Assembly: GCF_000243695.2 (NCBI RefSeq)
Contig: NZ_AHMN02000005.1
Span: 223,501-287,500, forward strand
Source: Leptospira kirschneri serovar Cynopteri str. 3522 CT
Lineage (GTDB): Bacteria > Spirochaetota > Leptospiria > Leptospirales > Leptospiraceae
Length of the DNA stretch: 64,000 nucleotides
Direction of reading: 5' to 3'
Part shown: positions 1 through 20,147 of the stretch, in pieces
Numbering within the stretch: position 1 is the first letter of the stretch
Layout: every line of letters begins with the position of its first letter
Position numbers and translations under genes: made by a program
The notes under the pieces: model-generated
Told to the model about the DNA's origin: nothing
The model's input: only the letters and a program-made list of their open reading frames with translations
Database searches by the model: none

Positions 1-1074
1 ATTGATTTCGGTTCCAACGGATTTCCATCGGTAATCCAAACCGAATTGATTTAAGCTGAGCATTTGATTAGAACTATCTATTCTATATTCATTATTTCTA
101 AAAGAAGAAGGGCTTTTCATATCTAGATGGAGAATTTGACCTTGTAGTGTAAATCGTTTCAAAAAATTCCATTCAAATCCGATTCCAAGACTATATCCCT
201 TGTGATGACTAGAATATTCGCGAAAGCTAATACGACTCGGATCGATTCCACTCCCAGTTTTTTGACCGATACTATCTACTTCTTGACTGGTTCTAGTCCA
301 GATTCTTTCGATTCCTCCCAGAATTTGCAAATCTAAAGTCGGATGTGGATAAGGAGTAAAACCGACACGAGAAGAAACTTTTTGAAATTTAGTGTTCATC
401 TCTCCTAAGATAGCATTAACCGTTCTTTCTCCGGAAGATTCTGATTCGGAACTAGTTCCGAATGCAAGAGTCTGAAATCCGTTTACGTCTATATTTCGTT
501 TTGCTTCCGTTCCTCGTAGTTCTAACGTTAACCGATTCCAAGCATATCGAAGTCGAGTCGTAGAACCACTGTTAGGTGTTTTATAAGGATTGGTGAGGAT
601 TTCCGCCTGCCCCGAACTGCTAAAGGCCAAACCGGCATATTGAATGGTTTGGTAAAAAGGTCTCAACTCTGATTGTTCGGTGCCATCTCCAATTCCAAAA
701 GAAACATCCAGATAATGTCTTTTTGAATCAATCAGTTCTTGTTCTCTTTTTTTAGAATTTTCTAATTTGGATTTTCGTTTTTCGGCTAACTCGGCGAGTT
801 CTTTTGATTTTCTCTTTTTTTCTTCCTCTTTATTTTTAGTTTCTTCTTTTTTAGAAATAGGCTCCGTGATTTTCGAAAAAGATATTTTTTGAATGTTCGA
901 TTTCTGAAAAACTTTTGTGGTTCCGTCTGAAAGCCTAAACGTGACCGTTTCTTTATCTTGGTTTAGTATATTTCCTTCAATTTTTTTTCCGGATTTTAAA
1001 AGAACGGTTTCGCTTTGAAGTGAAACCGTTGTGGTTAGAAATATTATGATCGAATAAGAAATAAATTTTTTCAT
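1..1074 (-). CDS. Outer-membrane-type protein, C-terminus beyond window (partial)
   Basis: An open frame runs from an ATG at 1074 to the window edge: 358 codons, no stop. The product starts MKKFISYSIIIFLTTVSLQS, a clear signal peptide. A short beta-type stretch follows (about residues 24-65, LLKSGKKIEGNIL and FRLSDGTTKVF), resembling the SH3-like segment seen at the front of several Leptospira exported proteins. A highly charged Lys/Glu-rich linker (about 70-120) comes next, then a region of alternating hydrophobic and polar residues rich in Tyr, Ser and Gly that fits outer-membrane beta strands. I do not recognise a specific family. The barrel assignment rests on composition only, and its function is unknown. 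It reads away from lpxK's end, with a 560-bp gap between them. Confidence 0.7.
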   Translation of the reverse strand, partial: MKKFISYSIIIFLTTTVSLQSETVLLKSGKKIEGNILNQDKETVTFRLSDGTTKVFQKSNIQKISFSKITEPISKKEETKNKEEEKKRKSKELAELAEKRKSKLENSKKREQELIDSKRHYLDVSFGIGDGTEQSELRPFYQTIQYAGLAFSSSGQAEILTNPYKTPNSGSTTRLRYAWNRLTLELRGTEAKRNIDVNGFQTLAFGTSSESESSGERTVNAILGEMNTKFQKVSSRVGFTPYPHPTLDLQILGGIERIWTRTSQEVDSIGQKTGSGIDPSRISFREYSSHHKGYSLGIGFEWNFLKRFTLQGQILHLDMKSPSSFRNNEYRIDSSNQMLSLNQFGLDYRWKSVGTEIN

Positions 1075-1638
1075 AAAATTTATTTTTACAAATAAGGTAT
1101 CGGGAATCATAACACATTGTTTGAATCCTGCAATACGATTTAGTTTTCTTAAAATGAATTTTAACGAAAAAGAGCTTAAAACTTTTCGTTTTTTTTGATT
1201 TTACAGATGATTTATGAAAAATGATGAGTCACTTTTTTATAACCGTGAGGATAGAATAGAGACAATTTCTATCGTCTAACAGAGTTTTAAAATAAAGAAT
1301 CAATTTTTATAATACTTTTACTTATAACTATATAACAGGCATCAATATTTGGCGTTCAACTACGTATTTGTCACAGAGTTTATGATACTCAATTTGATAG
1401 AGATCAGTAGTATTATAGTTTTCAAAAAATTCCATAGTGAAGATTGGCAAAACTGCTTCAACTGTTCGTTTCAATGGAACGGAAACAGATGAGAATCCAT
1501 TTTTCAACAATTCTATTATATCTTTTTCAATATTGATTGCTGCTACTTTTCGGAGGAAGAGAATTTGCCAGTTCTGTTCTTGGAACCTGCCGAATATAGT
1601 TTTCTTATGTATTATAATTTATGAATATGTTTAAAAAA
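1075..1638. other. Intergenic gap
   Basis: No convincing gene is seen. The gap lies between the start of the truncated left-edge gene and the end of lpxK, both on the minus strand. Its right third holds one MITE copy (1411-1517). The short frames here run through that repeat. The remainder is plain AT-rich DNA that must contain the promoter of the left-edge gene, but no clear -35/-10 pair stands out. Confidence 0.6.
1411..1517 (+). mobile_element. MITE-like repeat, copy A (diverged)
   Basis: About 105 bp with the core TTCCATAGTG near its left end and an AACAGAT..GA(A)T stretch near its right end, closed by ATTTTTCAACAATTCTATT. It is one of five related copies in this window (others at 10083, 10698, 28553 and 29609). 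The left terminal inverted repeat is eroded (TATAGTTTTCAAAAAAT instead of GTTGTTGAAAAAT), so this is an old copy. It has no coding capacity. Confidence 0.7.
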
Positions 1639-2682
1639 TTAGAATATTTTTGAAGAGATTTTCTTTTGTATAAAAGAGATTAATTTTTCTTCTTTATCTA
1701 ACTTACTTTTTAAAAGAAGAATTCTTAATTTCTTTGGCGGATTAGAAATTTTAACTAGATCTTTTTCAGTACAAACTAGGAAGTCGAAATTTTTTGCGAT
1801 CGAGTTGAAAACGTTTTCATCTTCTATCGTATAAGAATAGTGATCTCGAAAGGTTCTCGTTTCTAACTTTAGCGGTTGAAACTTACGGATCATCGAAAAA
1901 AAAACTTCTGGATTTCCGATTCCAGTAAACGCATATACTTTTTTACCGGATAATATTTTAGGAGAATCAGATTCTAAATTAGGAGATAAAAGTTTATCCG
2001 GTTCCAAAATAAAACGAAGGATTTCTTTGGAAAATTGATTTTGAATATTTTGAACGATCCTTTCGACGGAAGGTTCATATTTAGAAAATACGATCTGGTC
2101 GGCTTTTGTTAAAGAAGAGATAGGTTCTCTCAAATTTCCCGCAGGAATTAAAAAACGTTCTTTAGAAATTTTACTCGAGTCCAATAAAACAAGATCGACA
2201 TCTTTTTCTAAAACGTGATGTTGAAAACCGTCGTCTAAAATTACGATCGAATTTTCTTGTATCTTTAACTCTTCTCTAAAGTGAATATAAGAAGAATACC
2301 TGTCTTTTCCAATCCAAACTTCAGCAAACGGAAGATGTTTTTTTAATAGAAGAGGTTCGTCCCCTGCCTCCATCGGAGTTGAATGTTGTCCTACACGATG
2401 TCCTCGTCGAGAACCTTTAGCGCCGTAACCTCGGGATAAGATGATGATTTTATGATCTGGAAATTTTTTATGAATTAGTTTTGCAAGAAAAATGGAAAAC
2501 GGAGTTTTTCCGGTTCCTCCCATGGAAAGGTTTCCAACACTAATTACAAAAGCGCCCGGAAGTTTTTTCTTTTTTGTAAGTTTCTGATCGAGTAAAAAAA
2601 GACCTCTATATAAAAAAGAAAATATATATAAAATTGGAAAAAGTATAATTTGTAATATAGATAGAGTAGAAAAAGAGTTCAT
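1639..2682 (-). CDS. lpxK: Tetraacyldisaccharide 4'-kinase
   Basis: LpxK phosphorylates the 4' position of the lipid A disaccharide at the inner face of the cytoplasmic membrane, making lipid IVA. The 347-residue product has the family's N-terminal membrane-associated helix (residues 5-25), a Walker A loop GNLSMGGTGKTP near residues 50-61, and the characteristic DDGFQHH motif near 149-155 followed by DVDLVLLD. Length is normal for the family. The gene lies 23 bp behind the MsbA-type transporter on the same strand, the msbA-lpxK order found in many Gram-negative bacteria, so the pair is probably one operon for making and flipping lipid A. Leptospira lipid A is known to have unusual amide-linked sugars, but LpxK chemistry should be conserved. 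Confidence 0.95.
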   Translation of the reverse strand: MNSFSTLSILQIILFPILYIFSFLYRGLFLLDQKLTKKKKLPGAFVISVGNLSMGGTGKTPFSIFLAKLIHKKFPDHKIIILSRGYGAKGSRRGHRVGQHSTPMEAGDEPLLLKKHLPFAEVWIGKDRYSSYIHFREELKIQENSIVILDDGFQHHVLEKDVDLVLLDSSKISKERFLIPAGNLREPISSLTKADQIVFSKYEPSVERIVQNIQNQFSKEILRFILEPDKLLSPNLESDSPKILSGKKVYAFTGIGNPEVFFSMIRKFQPLKLETRTFRDHYSYTIEDENVFNSIAKNFDFLVCTEKDLVKISNPPKKLRILLLKSKLDKEEKLISFIQKKISSKIF

Positions 2683-2705
2683 AAGAATATTAAGATTCTC
2701 TTTAG

Positions 2706-8519
<5,814 letters not shown>

Positions 8520-8743
8520 CGTTTCCTCTTATTATCCATTTGGATCTTAGAGAAAGACAATAGAAACGATACGATCTTTGTAAAGTATTAGAAATCTTTT
8601 CCGTTTAATTTTGAAGCGGATCAAAAGACTATTTAAAGTAAAAAACTCGTCCTAAATCGGAACAGAGTTGGTCCTAGCAAGATGAATTGTTGAATTTACA
8701 CATTTGATAAAACAAAGTAAAACTTGGGGAATGCAGATCAAAG

Positions 8744-9559
8744 TTATCCTATAACTAGTTTAACCTTGTATGTAAAATAAGACTCTAACGAACCTTCCAT
8801 TTTAAATATACCTTGTGTTATTAGGACTCGCAGGCGATATTCCCAAAATCTGTCTTGTATCAGTTGTTCGTAATTACCTAGGGCTGTTCCAATCAATCGA
8901 ATCGCATCACAAAAAGAGTTTTGAGCATCTAATTTTTTTGCACATTCGATTATAAATGAATCCAAATGATTTTCTTCGGCTGAAACGACTCGATCTCCTT
9001 TCCGAATTCGAAGTAAATTTGTACTGTTTAAAAACGTTTCCCATTCTTTTTTTAAATCTGTTTTTTCAAGATCCGTTAAAAATGGAATTTCTTTTGACTT
9101 TTCGTAAATTTTTGAAATTTCTTCAAGTGATAATTGTCCCGTTCTGAAAACTTCGTATTCTTTATGGAACAATTCTTTGTAAACTTTCGAAGCGTGAATG
9201 ACGCGGATTTGGTTTTGTCCTTCTAATAATGAAAGTATAAAACAAAATCCAAGATGATCCCCTGCACAATCTCCTTTCCATATAGTCATTGGTAAATCTT
9301 TAGGAATAGAATCGATTTCTTTCAAACATTGCGTAAAGTCTGAAAAATAATCTTCTTCCTTATAATAATCGGAACTTATATTTTTAAAAAGCCATTGTTG
9401 TCTCTTTTGTTGCCCAACTTCCGTATTGATTTGATAAATAGGACCTATGGAAAGATCATCCCAACAAAATGTGGTTACTTTCTGATTGAGTCGTTTTAAA
9501 TCGTAGGTAGTTGTTTCGGAAAAAGAAATTTGAATTTCTGAATATTCTGTTTTTTTCAT
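8744..9559 (-). CDS. DUF1835/DUF3658-like conserved hypothetical protein
   Basis: A soluble 271-residue protein without signal peptide. The N-terminal half holds DDLSIGPI (about 34-41) and TIWKGDCAGDHLGFCFILSL (about 92-111), and the C-terminal half CDAIRLIGTALGNYEQ followed by YRLRVLITQGIFKMEG. These resemble DUF1835 (N-terminal) followed by DUF3658 (C-terminal), a pair often fused in bacterial proteins of unknown function. The assignment is from motif memory, so moderate. It is monocistronic, with repeat-rich gaps on both sides, and nothing nearby suggests a role. No ribosome site stands out before the ATG. Confidence 0.6.
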   Translation of the reverse strand: MKKTEYSEIQISFSETTTYDLKRLNQKVTTFCWDDLSIGPIYQINTEVGQQKRQQWLFKNISSDYYKEEDYFSDFTQCLKEIDSIPKDLPMTIWKGDCAGDHLGFCFILSLLEGQNQIRVIHASKVYKELFHKEYEVFRTGQLSLEEISKIYEKSKEIPFLTDLEKTDLKKEWETFLNSTNLLRIRKGDRVVSAEENHLDSFIIECAKKLDAQNSFCDAIRLIGTALGNYEQLIQDRFWEYRLRVLITQGIFKMEGSLESYFTYKVKLVIG

Positions 9560-9665
9560 GTTTTAGGGGTGAGTCATTGTATTATAAGAGTTAGAAGGGA
9601 ATTTTTACGCACTGATCTGAGCTGCATAATAAAGTATCCAATCCGATAGTCTACACTAAATAATG

Positions 9666-9830
9666 CGAATTCTGCGTAAGAAAGTTTAGGCGAATCCGGC
9701 TTTGCAGGACCGTGCTTTTGGCTCCAGTCAATAAATTTCATAAAAGAAACCTAATACAATATCTCGTCTTTTATTTGAGAGAACGTTCTGCTAAAGTTCC
9801 CTCGTATCGATTTCGCGTCCAGAGGATAGA
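9666..9830 (+). repeat. Dispersed intergenic repeat family R2, copy a
   Basis: Shares the order GTAAGAAA, GGCGAATCCGGCTT, GGCTCCAGTCAATAAAT, GAAAC(A/C)TAATACAA, ATCTCGTCTTT with the copies at 14700-14795 (reverse), 19188-19330 and 27954-28090 (reverse). This copy is diverged and partly deleted relative to the 19188 copy. It is intergenic, and the ORF through it is not credible. Confidence 0.65.
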
Positions 9831-9865
9831 AGCTACTAAACCTTTCCTATTTCTGGTCTCAAAAA

Positions 9866-10088
9866 TGTGGGAACTCATACAAATCGTGGATTTACCAGTA
9901 GTTCCACACTTGAATACGATAAGTTATAAACTTCTATTTTTTAAATTGTGGTAGTTCCTACAGATTACGTCTCTTTTTATCTTTTTTGCGATTTTAAATC
10001 ATACTTTTCCGAACGAAATTTTGCAGTAGTTCCTACATTTAAAGAATCGATCTACAAAGTCCAGATCCCAACTTTTTCAAAATTATAG
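9866..10088 (+). repeat. 223-bp dispersed repeat R1, full copy 1
   Basis: Runs from TGTGGGAACTCATACAAATC to CAAAATTATAG and aligns end to end with 36612-36834: both are 223 bp, with only scattered substitutions by eye. It contains several GTAGTTCC(C/T)ACA and TGTGGGAACTC modules, which recur singly elsewhere in the window (19785-19945, 28250-28535, 36500-36560, 63650-63755). A MITE copy begins inside its last bases (10083). Confidence 0.8.
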
Positions 10089-10190
10089 TTGTTGAAAAAA
10101 ATTCCATAGTGGCGTTTAACAAAACTATTTCAATTGCTCGTTTCCATGAAATAGAAACAGATCAAGAATTCATTTTTCAACAACTTTATT
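10083..10190 (+). mobile_element. MITE-like repeat, copy B
   Basis: About 108 bp. The left end is AGTTGTTGAAAAAAATTCCA, and the right end ATTTTTCAACAACTTTATT is its inverted repeat. The internal part carries TTTCAATTGCTCGTTTCCA and GAAACAGATCAAGAATT as in the other copies. It abuts the R1 repeat on the left and sits 26 bp from the CRISPR remnant on the right. Confidence 0.8.
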
Positions 10191-10216
10191 CTAGATTGGC
10201 TTCAATTTGTCCTTTC

Positions 10217-10385
10217 TCTCCTTTTAAAGAAGAGAAAGAACCCTTCCAAAATGCAGTTATGGAAGAATTCGAAAATGGTTTCAATCCACTCTCCTTTTAA
10301 AGAAGAGAAAGAACTGGTGACAAAGTATTTTCCGGATGAGCAAGATAGGTTTCAATCCACTCTCCTTTTAAAGAAGAGAAAGAAC
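10217..10385 (-). CRISPR. Orphan mini CRISPR array (2 full repeats, 1 decayed terminal repeat, 2 spacers)
   Basis: Two identical 37-bp direct repeats lie at 10278-10314 and 10349-10385. On the plus strand each starts GTTTCAATCCACTCTCC and ends AAGAGAAAGAAC. A third unit at 10217-10241 keeps only the last 25 bp. The spacers are 36 bp (10242-10277) and 34 bp (10315-10348) and unrelated to each other. Read on the minus strand the repeat ends in ATTGAAAC, the typical 3' handle of many type I (and some type III) repeats, and its centre can fold as CTCTTCTTT with AAAAGGAGAG. In that orientation the decayed unit is the last repeat and has lost its 3' end, exactly where CRISPR arrays normally degenerate. 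No cas gene is present in the window. Confidence 0.85.
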
Positions 10386-10697
10386 AGCGGCTTGATAGGT
10401 AGAAAAATTATATATTATAAAAGCTTTATTGGCTTTTATAGACATAATAATTGCGAACCTACTTTTGCCATGCTGAACAAATACTAAGCGAAACCGTTCA
10501 ATCGCCAAACAGAGAATCAATACAAGGGTGCGAAAGGTTCGTGATTGATCGGGAGAAACAGGTTCGCAGAAGCGTTTTCATTATAAATGATCGGCTTTTA
10601 AAAATCTATAATATAGTTAAAGAAAGAATAGAATTAGAAATTTATAACTATCTAAAGAGACGTAATTATGAAAACCACTGTGTTTCGTATTTTGAAT
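10386..10697. other. Possible CRISPR leader side and unannotated gap
   Basis: This is the leader side of the mini-array if it is read on the minus strand. The first 60 bp are very AT-rich. They include a perfect 9-bp stem (TATAAAAGC at 10416-10424 with GCTTTTATA at 10432-10440). The rest shows no gene: the short open frames here have no ribosome site and run into repeats at both ends. Confidence 0.4.
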
Positions 10698-10794
10698 TAT
10701 AGAGTTGTTGGAAAATTAATTCTTGATCTGATTGGAATGGACAATTGAAGCAATTTTACGAATCGCCACTATGGAATTTTTCAACAACTCTATT
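10698..10794 (-). mobile_element. MITE-like repeat, copy C (inverted)
   Basis: About 97 bp with the best-preserved inverted ends of the set: ATAGAGTTGTTGGAAAAT on the left and ATTTTTCAACAACTCTAT on the right. The body reads in the opposite direction to copies A, B, D and E (AATTCTTGATCTG at left, CACTATGGAA at right). It lies 24 bp beyond the stop of the OmpA-family gene and together with copy B brackets the CRISPR remnant. Confidence 0.85.
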
Positions 10795-10818
10795 AAATAT
10801 CTAAAATATAGAAAAGTT

Positions 10819-12810
<1,992 letters not shown>

Positions 12811-12910
12811 ACGTTTTCAACTTCGGTAGAATTTCAAAAGTACTTAATTCTACTTTTTATTGGCAAAAAACCCTATTTTGAAAATCATGGTCATCAGGCA
12901 GGTATCCTAA

Positions 12911-14545
<1,635 letters not shown>

Positions 14546-14571
14546 GAATCTGTCCCAAAACTGTCGAACTA

Positions 14572-14670
<99 letters not shown>

Positions 14671-14699
14671 TAAAACAAAGACGATATTTTATATTACGT

Positions 14700-14795
14700 T
14701 TTCTACATGCAATTTATTGACCAGGCTAAGGAGCCCGGTCCAGGTACCTGTGGCAAGCCGGATTCGCCTCGATTTCTTACGCGAACTCACGTTAA
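14700..14795 (-). repeat. Dispersed intergenic repeat family R2, copy b (inverted)
   Basis: Contains ATGCAATTTATTGACCAG, AGGAGCCCGG, CCTGTGGCAAGCCGGATTCG and TTCTTACGCGAACTCACGTTAAA. This is the reverse complement order of the 19188 copy and parallel to the copy at 27954-28090. It is non-coding. Confidence 0.75.
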
Positions 14796-14954
14796 ATTAC
14801 TTAATTCTATAAAAATCTGTAAGATCATTCTTTCTGGATTTTATAGAAGTTTTCATAATTTCCAATCAAACTGAAAAATAAAAAAATTTGAATATTCTCG
14901 TGGTTCGATCGAGCAGATTATTGTATAAGAACCAAGGATCAATAAAATCTAATT

Positions 14955-17027
14955 TTAGTCGAACTTCATACGTTTGATCGTTTTTAAAATTAACTTAGAA
15001 TGAAGTTTACAAGCTTCTTCCAACCCTTGATACAAAAGAAAACTTTTTTTAGCGATTCCTAATCTTTCATTTTTCTTTTCTTCCAAAGTCAAACCACCTT
15101 CATAACCCTCCGTGATCATCAAAACGGTTCTTTGAATACTTAAACCTAAAATTTCAGTAAGTCCTTTACGGGAAGAAACTTCTTCATCAATACGGTCCAT
15201 CTCTTTTAAATTTTTCAGAATCTGATCTTTAAAACGGTTTTCTTCTTTTACTTGAAAATACAGACGCTCCGAAAGAATTCTACCTTGAGTTACTTTTTCA
15301 ATAAAACCCTTTAATTGATCAGATAACACATTCAATTCGGAAAGAATTTTTTTCTTCGATATAAATCGGGAAAAGTTTTGTGCAACATCGTCTTCGTTTT
15401 TTGAAAATGAATTTGTTTCGCTAACATACGCTTGTGAGAAATGGGATTTATAGTTTAAAAAATCAGATTCGAGTCGTTCTTTTTCGGAGATAAAAAGAAT
15501 TTGGTTCCGGATCGATTCCACAAACTTCAAATCACATTCATTTTCTTGAATGTATTTTGAAAAGTCCATATTAGGAATTCCATCTAAAACAACTCCGTCT
15601 TTTCCGAAATTGAACCAAGGGCTTTTTTTAGGATGTTCCTCGAACCATTTTTTGAAAATAAGAAGTTTTTCATTAGTCCTAATTTCTCCACCTCGAATCG
15701 AAACCGCTTTTTTTACGGGAAGAGCGGTCATCTGTTTATGATTATGATATTCCCTTCTCAGTTTTCTGGATTCTACATGATTAAGTCTCTCTTCTAAAAC
15801 GGCACCCTTACAATGTGCAAGTTTATTTGGAAAAGAAAGATCCTGACCCACAAGAAGAATATTCCTTGCTTTCATCTTTTCCGCAAGACTGACAGCGTTA
15901 GTCGAAACAGATCCTCCAAAATCCACAACTCCAATTTCTTCTTCTGGTTTAGAAGAAAGAATTCGAATCAAAGGAAACGGAGAAGAAGTAAAAAAACCGT
16001 TTTTAAATTCACCGGGTAGTCTCAAAGAATGATACGAAGAAGTAGGATCGAAAACGATCTTAGCATTGCCGTTATAACCTTCCAAATATTTCGTATTAAG
16101 AACCTGAGGATCGACAGAAAAAACCAGATCCGGATCAATTCCAAAATTCCAAAGAACCATCAACGCGGTATCCACAGCGATTAAAATCAAATTCTTTTTA
16201 TAAGTTTTAATATCATTCAAAGAAAGAATCAAAGAAGGTCCGGCCCCACAAACGAGAATGTCCGCCTTACCTTTACAAATTCCGAATAAAGAACGTATCG
16301 GCTGCATCGATGTAAGTTGAGGAAGATTGGAAATAAAATTCCGAGTCCAGATCTTTTCAAAACGAGTTAAAGTGGAAATATTTACGTCCTTTTTATGGAA
16401 AAAACTTTCAGAGATAAAACGTAGTTCTTCGTATGAATCTTTTTTCCATCGATTACTTCCTCGATGCGGAATAAAACTGATCGGAAAACCCGAAATCCCT
16501 CTAAAAGCGGAATAAAGATCTTCTTCTAAAATAGGAGACAATAAAATCCTAAGTCTACCGGATTCTAAAAAATCTGAGTAATCAAAAATAGAAAGCGCAT
16601 AACGTAAAACTTCAGGAACAACTTCCATCCAAACGGCAGTTACATTCTTAAACTTTAAACTTTCTTGAACTACATAACCGATTCCGGCACCAAAAAAAAG
16701 AAAAACTCTTTCCTCATCCTCTTTTTTTAAACCTTCCAGAAGACGTTTGGATTCAGTGATCGGATCCATTAAACTGTGAAGCGCGATACCTTCTGCAATT
16801 AAAACGGGATGTCCGGTTTTGGAAGTTTTGATTTCTAGAGAAGAACTAAAAGTTGAAACCTGAGAAATGGAAAATACCGGAGAAGCTGAAGTGTCAGTTC
16901 CTTCTAACTGGGATACATTCGAAGAAGAAGTTGCAATCGATTTAAGAATTTTTTCCCGTATCAAAGGGAAAACAATGGATAAACTTTTTAAGTTTTTTTC
17001 AAGAACCGACGAAGTCGAATAGATCAT
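14955..17027 (-). CDS. DUF115 / motility-associated-factor-like glycosyltransferase family protein
   Basis: A 690-residue cytoplasmic protein with the DUF115 (MptE-like) core in its middle: [19 protein letters not shown] (about 255-273), then [21 protein letters not shown] and [16 protein letters not shown]. Further on are [12 protein letters not shown] and [14 protein letters not shown]. Bacterial members are often called motility accessory factors and in some species glycosylate flagellins. Others have unknown acceptors. The C-terminal 150 residues are rich in charged heptads. It lies 18 bp behind the FtsI-like gene, likely as its operon partner. Flagellin modification is one possibility in a spirochete, but no sugar-biosynthesis gene is beside it to test this. 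Confidence 0.78.
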   Translation of the reverse strand: MIYSTSSVLEKNLKSLSIVFPLIREKILKSIATSSSNVSQLEGTDTSASPVFSISQVSTFSSSLEIKTSKTGHPVLIAEGIALHSLMDPITESKRLLEGLKKEDEERVFLFFGAGIGYVVQESLKFKNVTAVWMEVVPEVLRYALSIFDYSDFLESGRLRILLSPILEEDLYSAFRGISGFPISFIPHRGSNRWKKDSYEELRFISESFFHKKDVNISTLTRFEKIWTRNFISNLPQLTSMQPIRSLFGICKGKADILVCGAGPSLILSLNDIKTYKKNLILIAVDTALMVLWNFGIDPDLVFSVDPQVLNTKYLEGYNGNAKIVFDPTSSYHSLRLPGEFKNGFFTSSPFPLIRILSSKPEEEIGVVDFGGSVSTNAVSLAEKMKARNILLVGQDLSFPNKLAHCKGAVLEERLNHVESRKLRREYHNHKQMTALPVKKAVSIRGGEIRTNEKLLIFKKWFEEHPKKSPWFNFGKDGVVLDGIPNMDFSKYIQENECDLKFVESIRNQILFISEKERLESDFLNYKSHFSQAYVSETNSFSKNEDDVAQNFSRFISKKKILSELNVLSDQLKGFIEKVTQGRILSERLYFQVKEENRFKDQILKNLKEMDRIDEEVSSRKGLTEILGLSIQRTVLMITEGYEGGLTLEEKKNERLGIAKKSFLLYQGLEEACKLHSKLILKTIKRMKFD

Positions 17028-17045
17028 AATTTTAGAATATACTAT

Positions 17046-18854
<1,809 letters not shown>

Positions 18855-19187
18855 TCTCTTTGTACAAGATCGGCCAAAACTTAAATTTTGAAAAGAGCTG
18901 TTTTAAAGTTGTAATGAAATCATTTAGATTATTACTCAGAACTACATAATAGAGCATCTACTCGGACGCATGATAATAATTCTATTCTTAAGTCTATTTC
19001 AAAACTTAAAATGTGGGATCTCACACAAAAAAGCCAACGATTCTAGGTTTAGCACAATTTCGAGAAGGTTTCTTTTAAAAAAAATCCCCGTTAATTTTAG
19101 GTACTATTTTTATGCTTCCAATTACTGATCTCTATAAAATTGAGTACCGTTAATTTATCACAAAACACTAATTCCATGCAATATTTT

Positions 19188-19362
<175 letters not shown>

Positions 19363-19532
19363 GAGAGAGCGTTTTGCTTTAGTTACTTCGAACGCATCGA
19401 TCCCTTTCGCGTTACGCCCTGCTCACGTTATATTAAGTACTTTATTATATAGTTATGAGTAACGTGGATTCGTTTTATAGAAATCTGATTTTTTATAAAA
19501 AATATTAGAAACTAAAGCACAACGCTTTCCTC

Positions 19533-19567
<35 letters not shown>

Positions 19568-19784
19568 TTGAATCGCGTTGGAAACTCAGTTTTACAGAGG
19601 ATTTGTCGTAATTCCGACAGATCTATATTGAAATCTAAATATTTGTGGGGTTGGTTATGGTAGAGAGAGTTTTTACTGAGTTCATTCACCGATCCCTTTC
19701 GCACTAACCGTATTCACGCTAAATAGCCAGCTAATTTATCATTATAACTTAATGGTGAGAGTTTCCACGTCCATGTTACAAAAT

Positions 19785-19945
19785 TTTATCGTAAAATCGT
19801 GGTTTGCATGCAGTAGTTCCCACATTTTAGAAATAGATCTACAAAACTCAGATTCCAAGTTTTTTCAGAAAAGTGAATCTGGCTGAACCCACGTTTGATT
19901 TCACAGTAAAACTTTGAATGTGGGAACACATACAAATCTCACCCA
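19785..19945 (+). repeat. R1-type modules (partial)
   Basis: Contains ATGCAGTAGTTCCCACATTT, then ATAGATCTACAAAACTCAGA and TTCCAAGTTTTTTCAGAAAA. This parallels the right half of the 223-bp R1 repeats. A module GAATGTGGGAACACATACAA follows. The 28450-28535 stretch is a closely related partial copy. Confidence 0.7.
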
Positions 19946-20115
19946 AACTACCCTCTTTAATACCCAAATAAGAATATTATGTCACTTCTATCGGAATTTT
20001 TCCGGCACTCTCCCCTTTTTAATGCTAAAAAAAATAGGATTTTAAATCCAAAATGGGATCAGATTACTTTCTTCCTTGACATTTTTAAAAGGAATTCAGA
20101 AACTAAATGTATAAA

Positions 20116-20142
20116 TTAGCACTCTAACATTCAGAGTGCCAA
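20116..20142 (+). promoter_or_regulatory. CIRCE operator (HrcA binding site)
   Basis: TTAGCACTC, nine bases, GAGTGCCAA: it matches the CIRCE consensus (TTAGCACTC-N9-GAGTGCTAA) at 17 of 18 arm positions. It lies 5 bp upstream of the ATG of hrcA, so it covers the ribosome-binding region as well as the likely 5' end of the transcript. This fits autoregulation of the hrcA-grpE-dnaK operon by HrcA. A TATAAA at 20110-20115 touches its left edge and may be the -10 element. Confidence 0.95.
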
Positions 20143-20147
20143 AACCA

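Noticed and set aside
1328..1634. Short frames on both strands near 1.4 kb
   Set aside because: They translate MITE copy A and its flank. Similar peptides arise from each copy of the repeat.
10109..10487. Overlapping plus-strand frames across the CRISPR repeats
   Set aside because: They translate the direct repeats themselves (SPFKEEKE in each) and have no ribosome site.
20076..20115. TTGACA/TATAAA promoter pair before hrcA
   Set aside because: Both boxes look good but are 28 bp apart, too far for a standard sigma-70 promoter. I mention the -10 candidate only.
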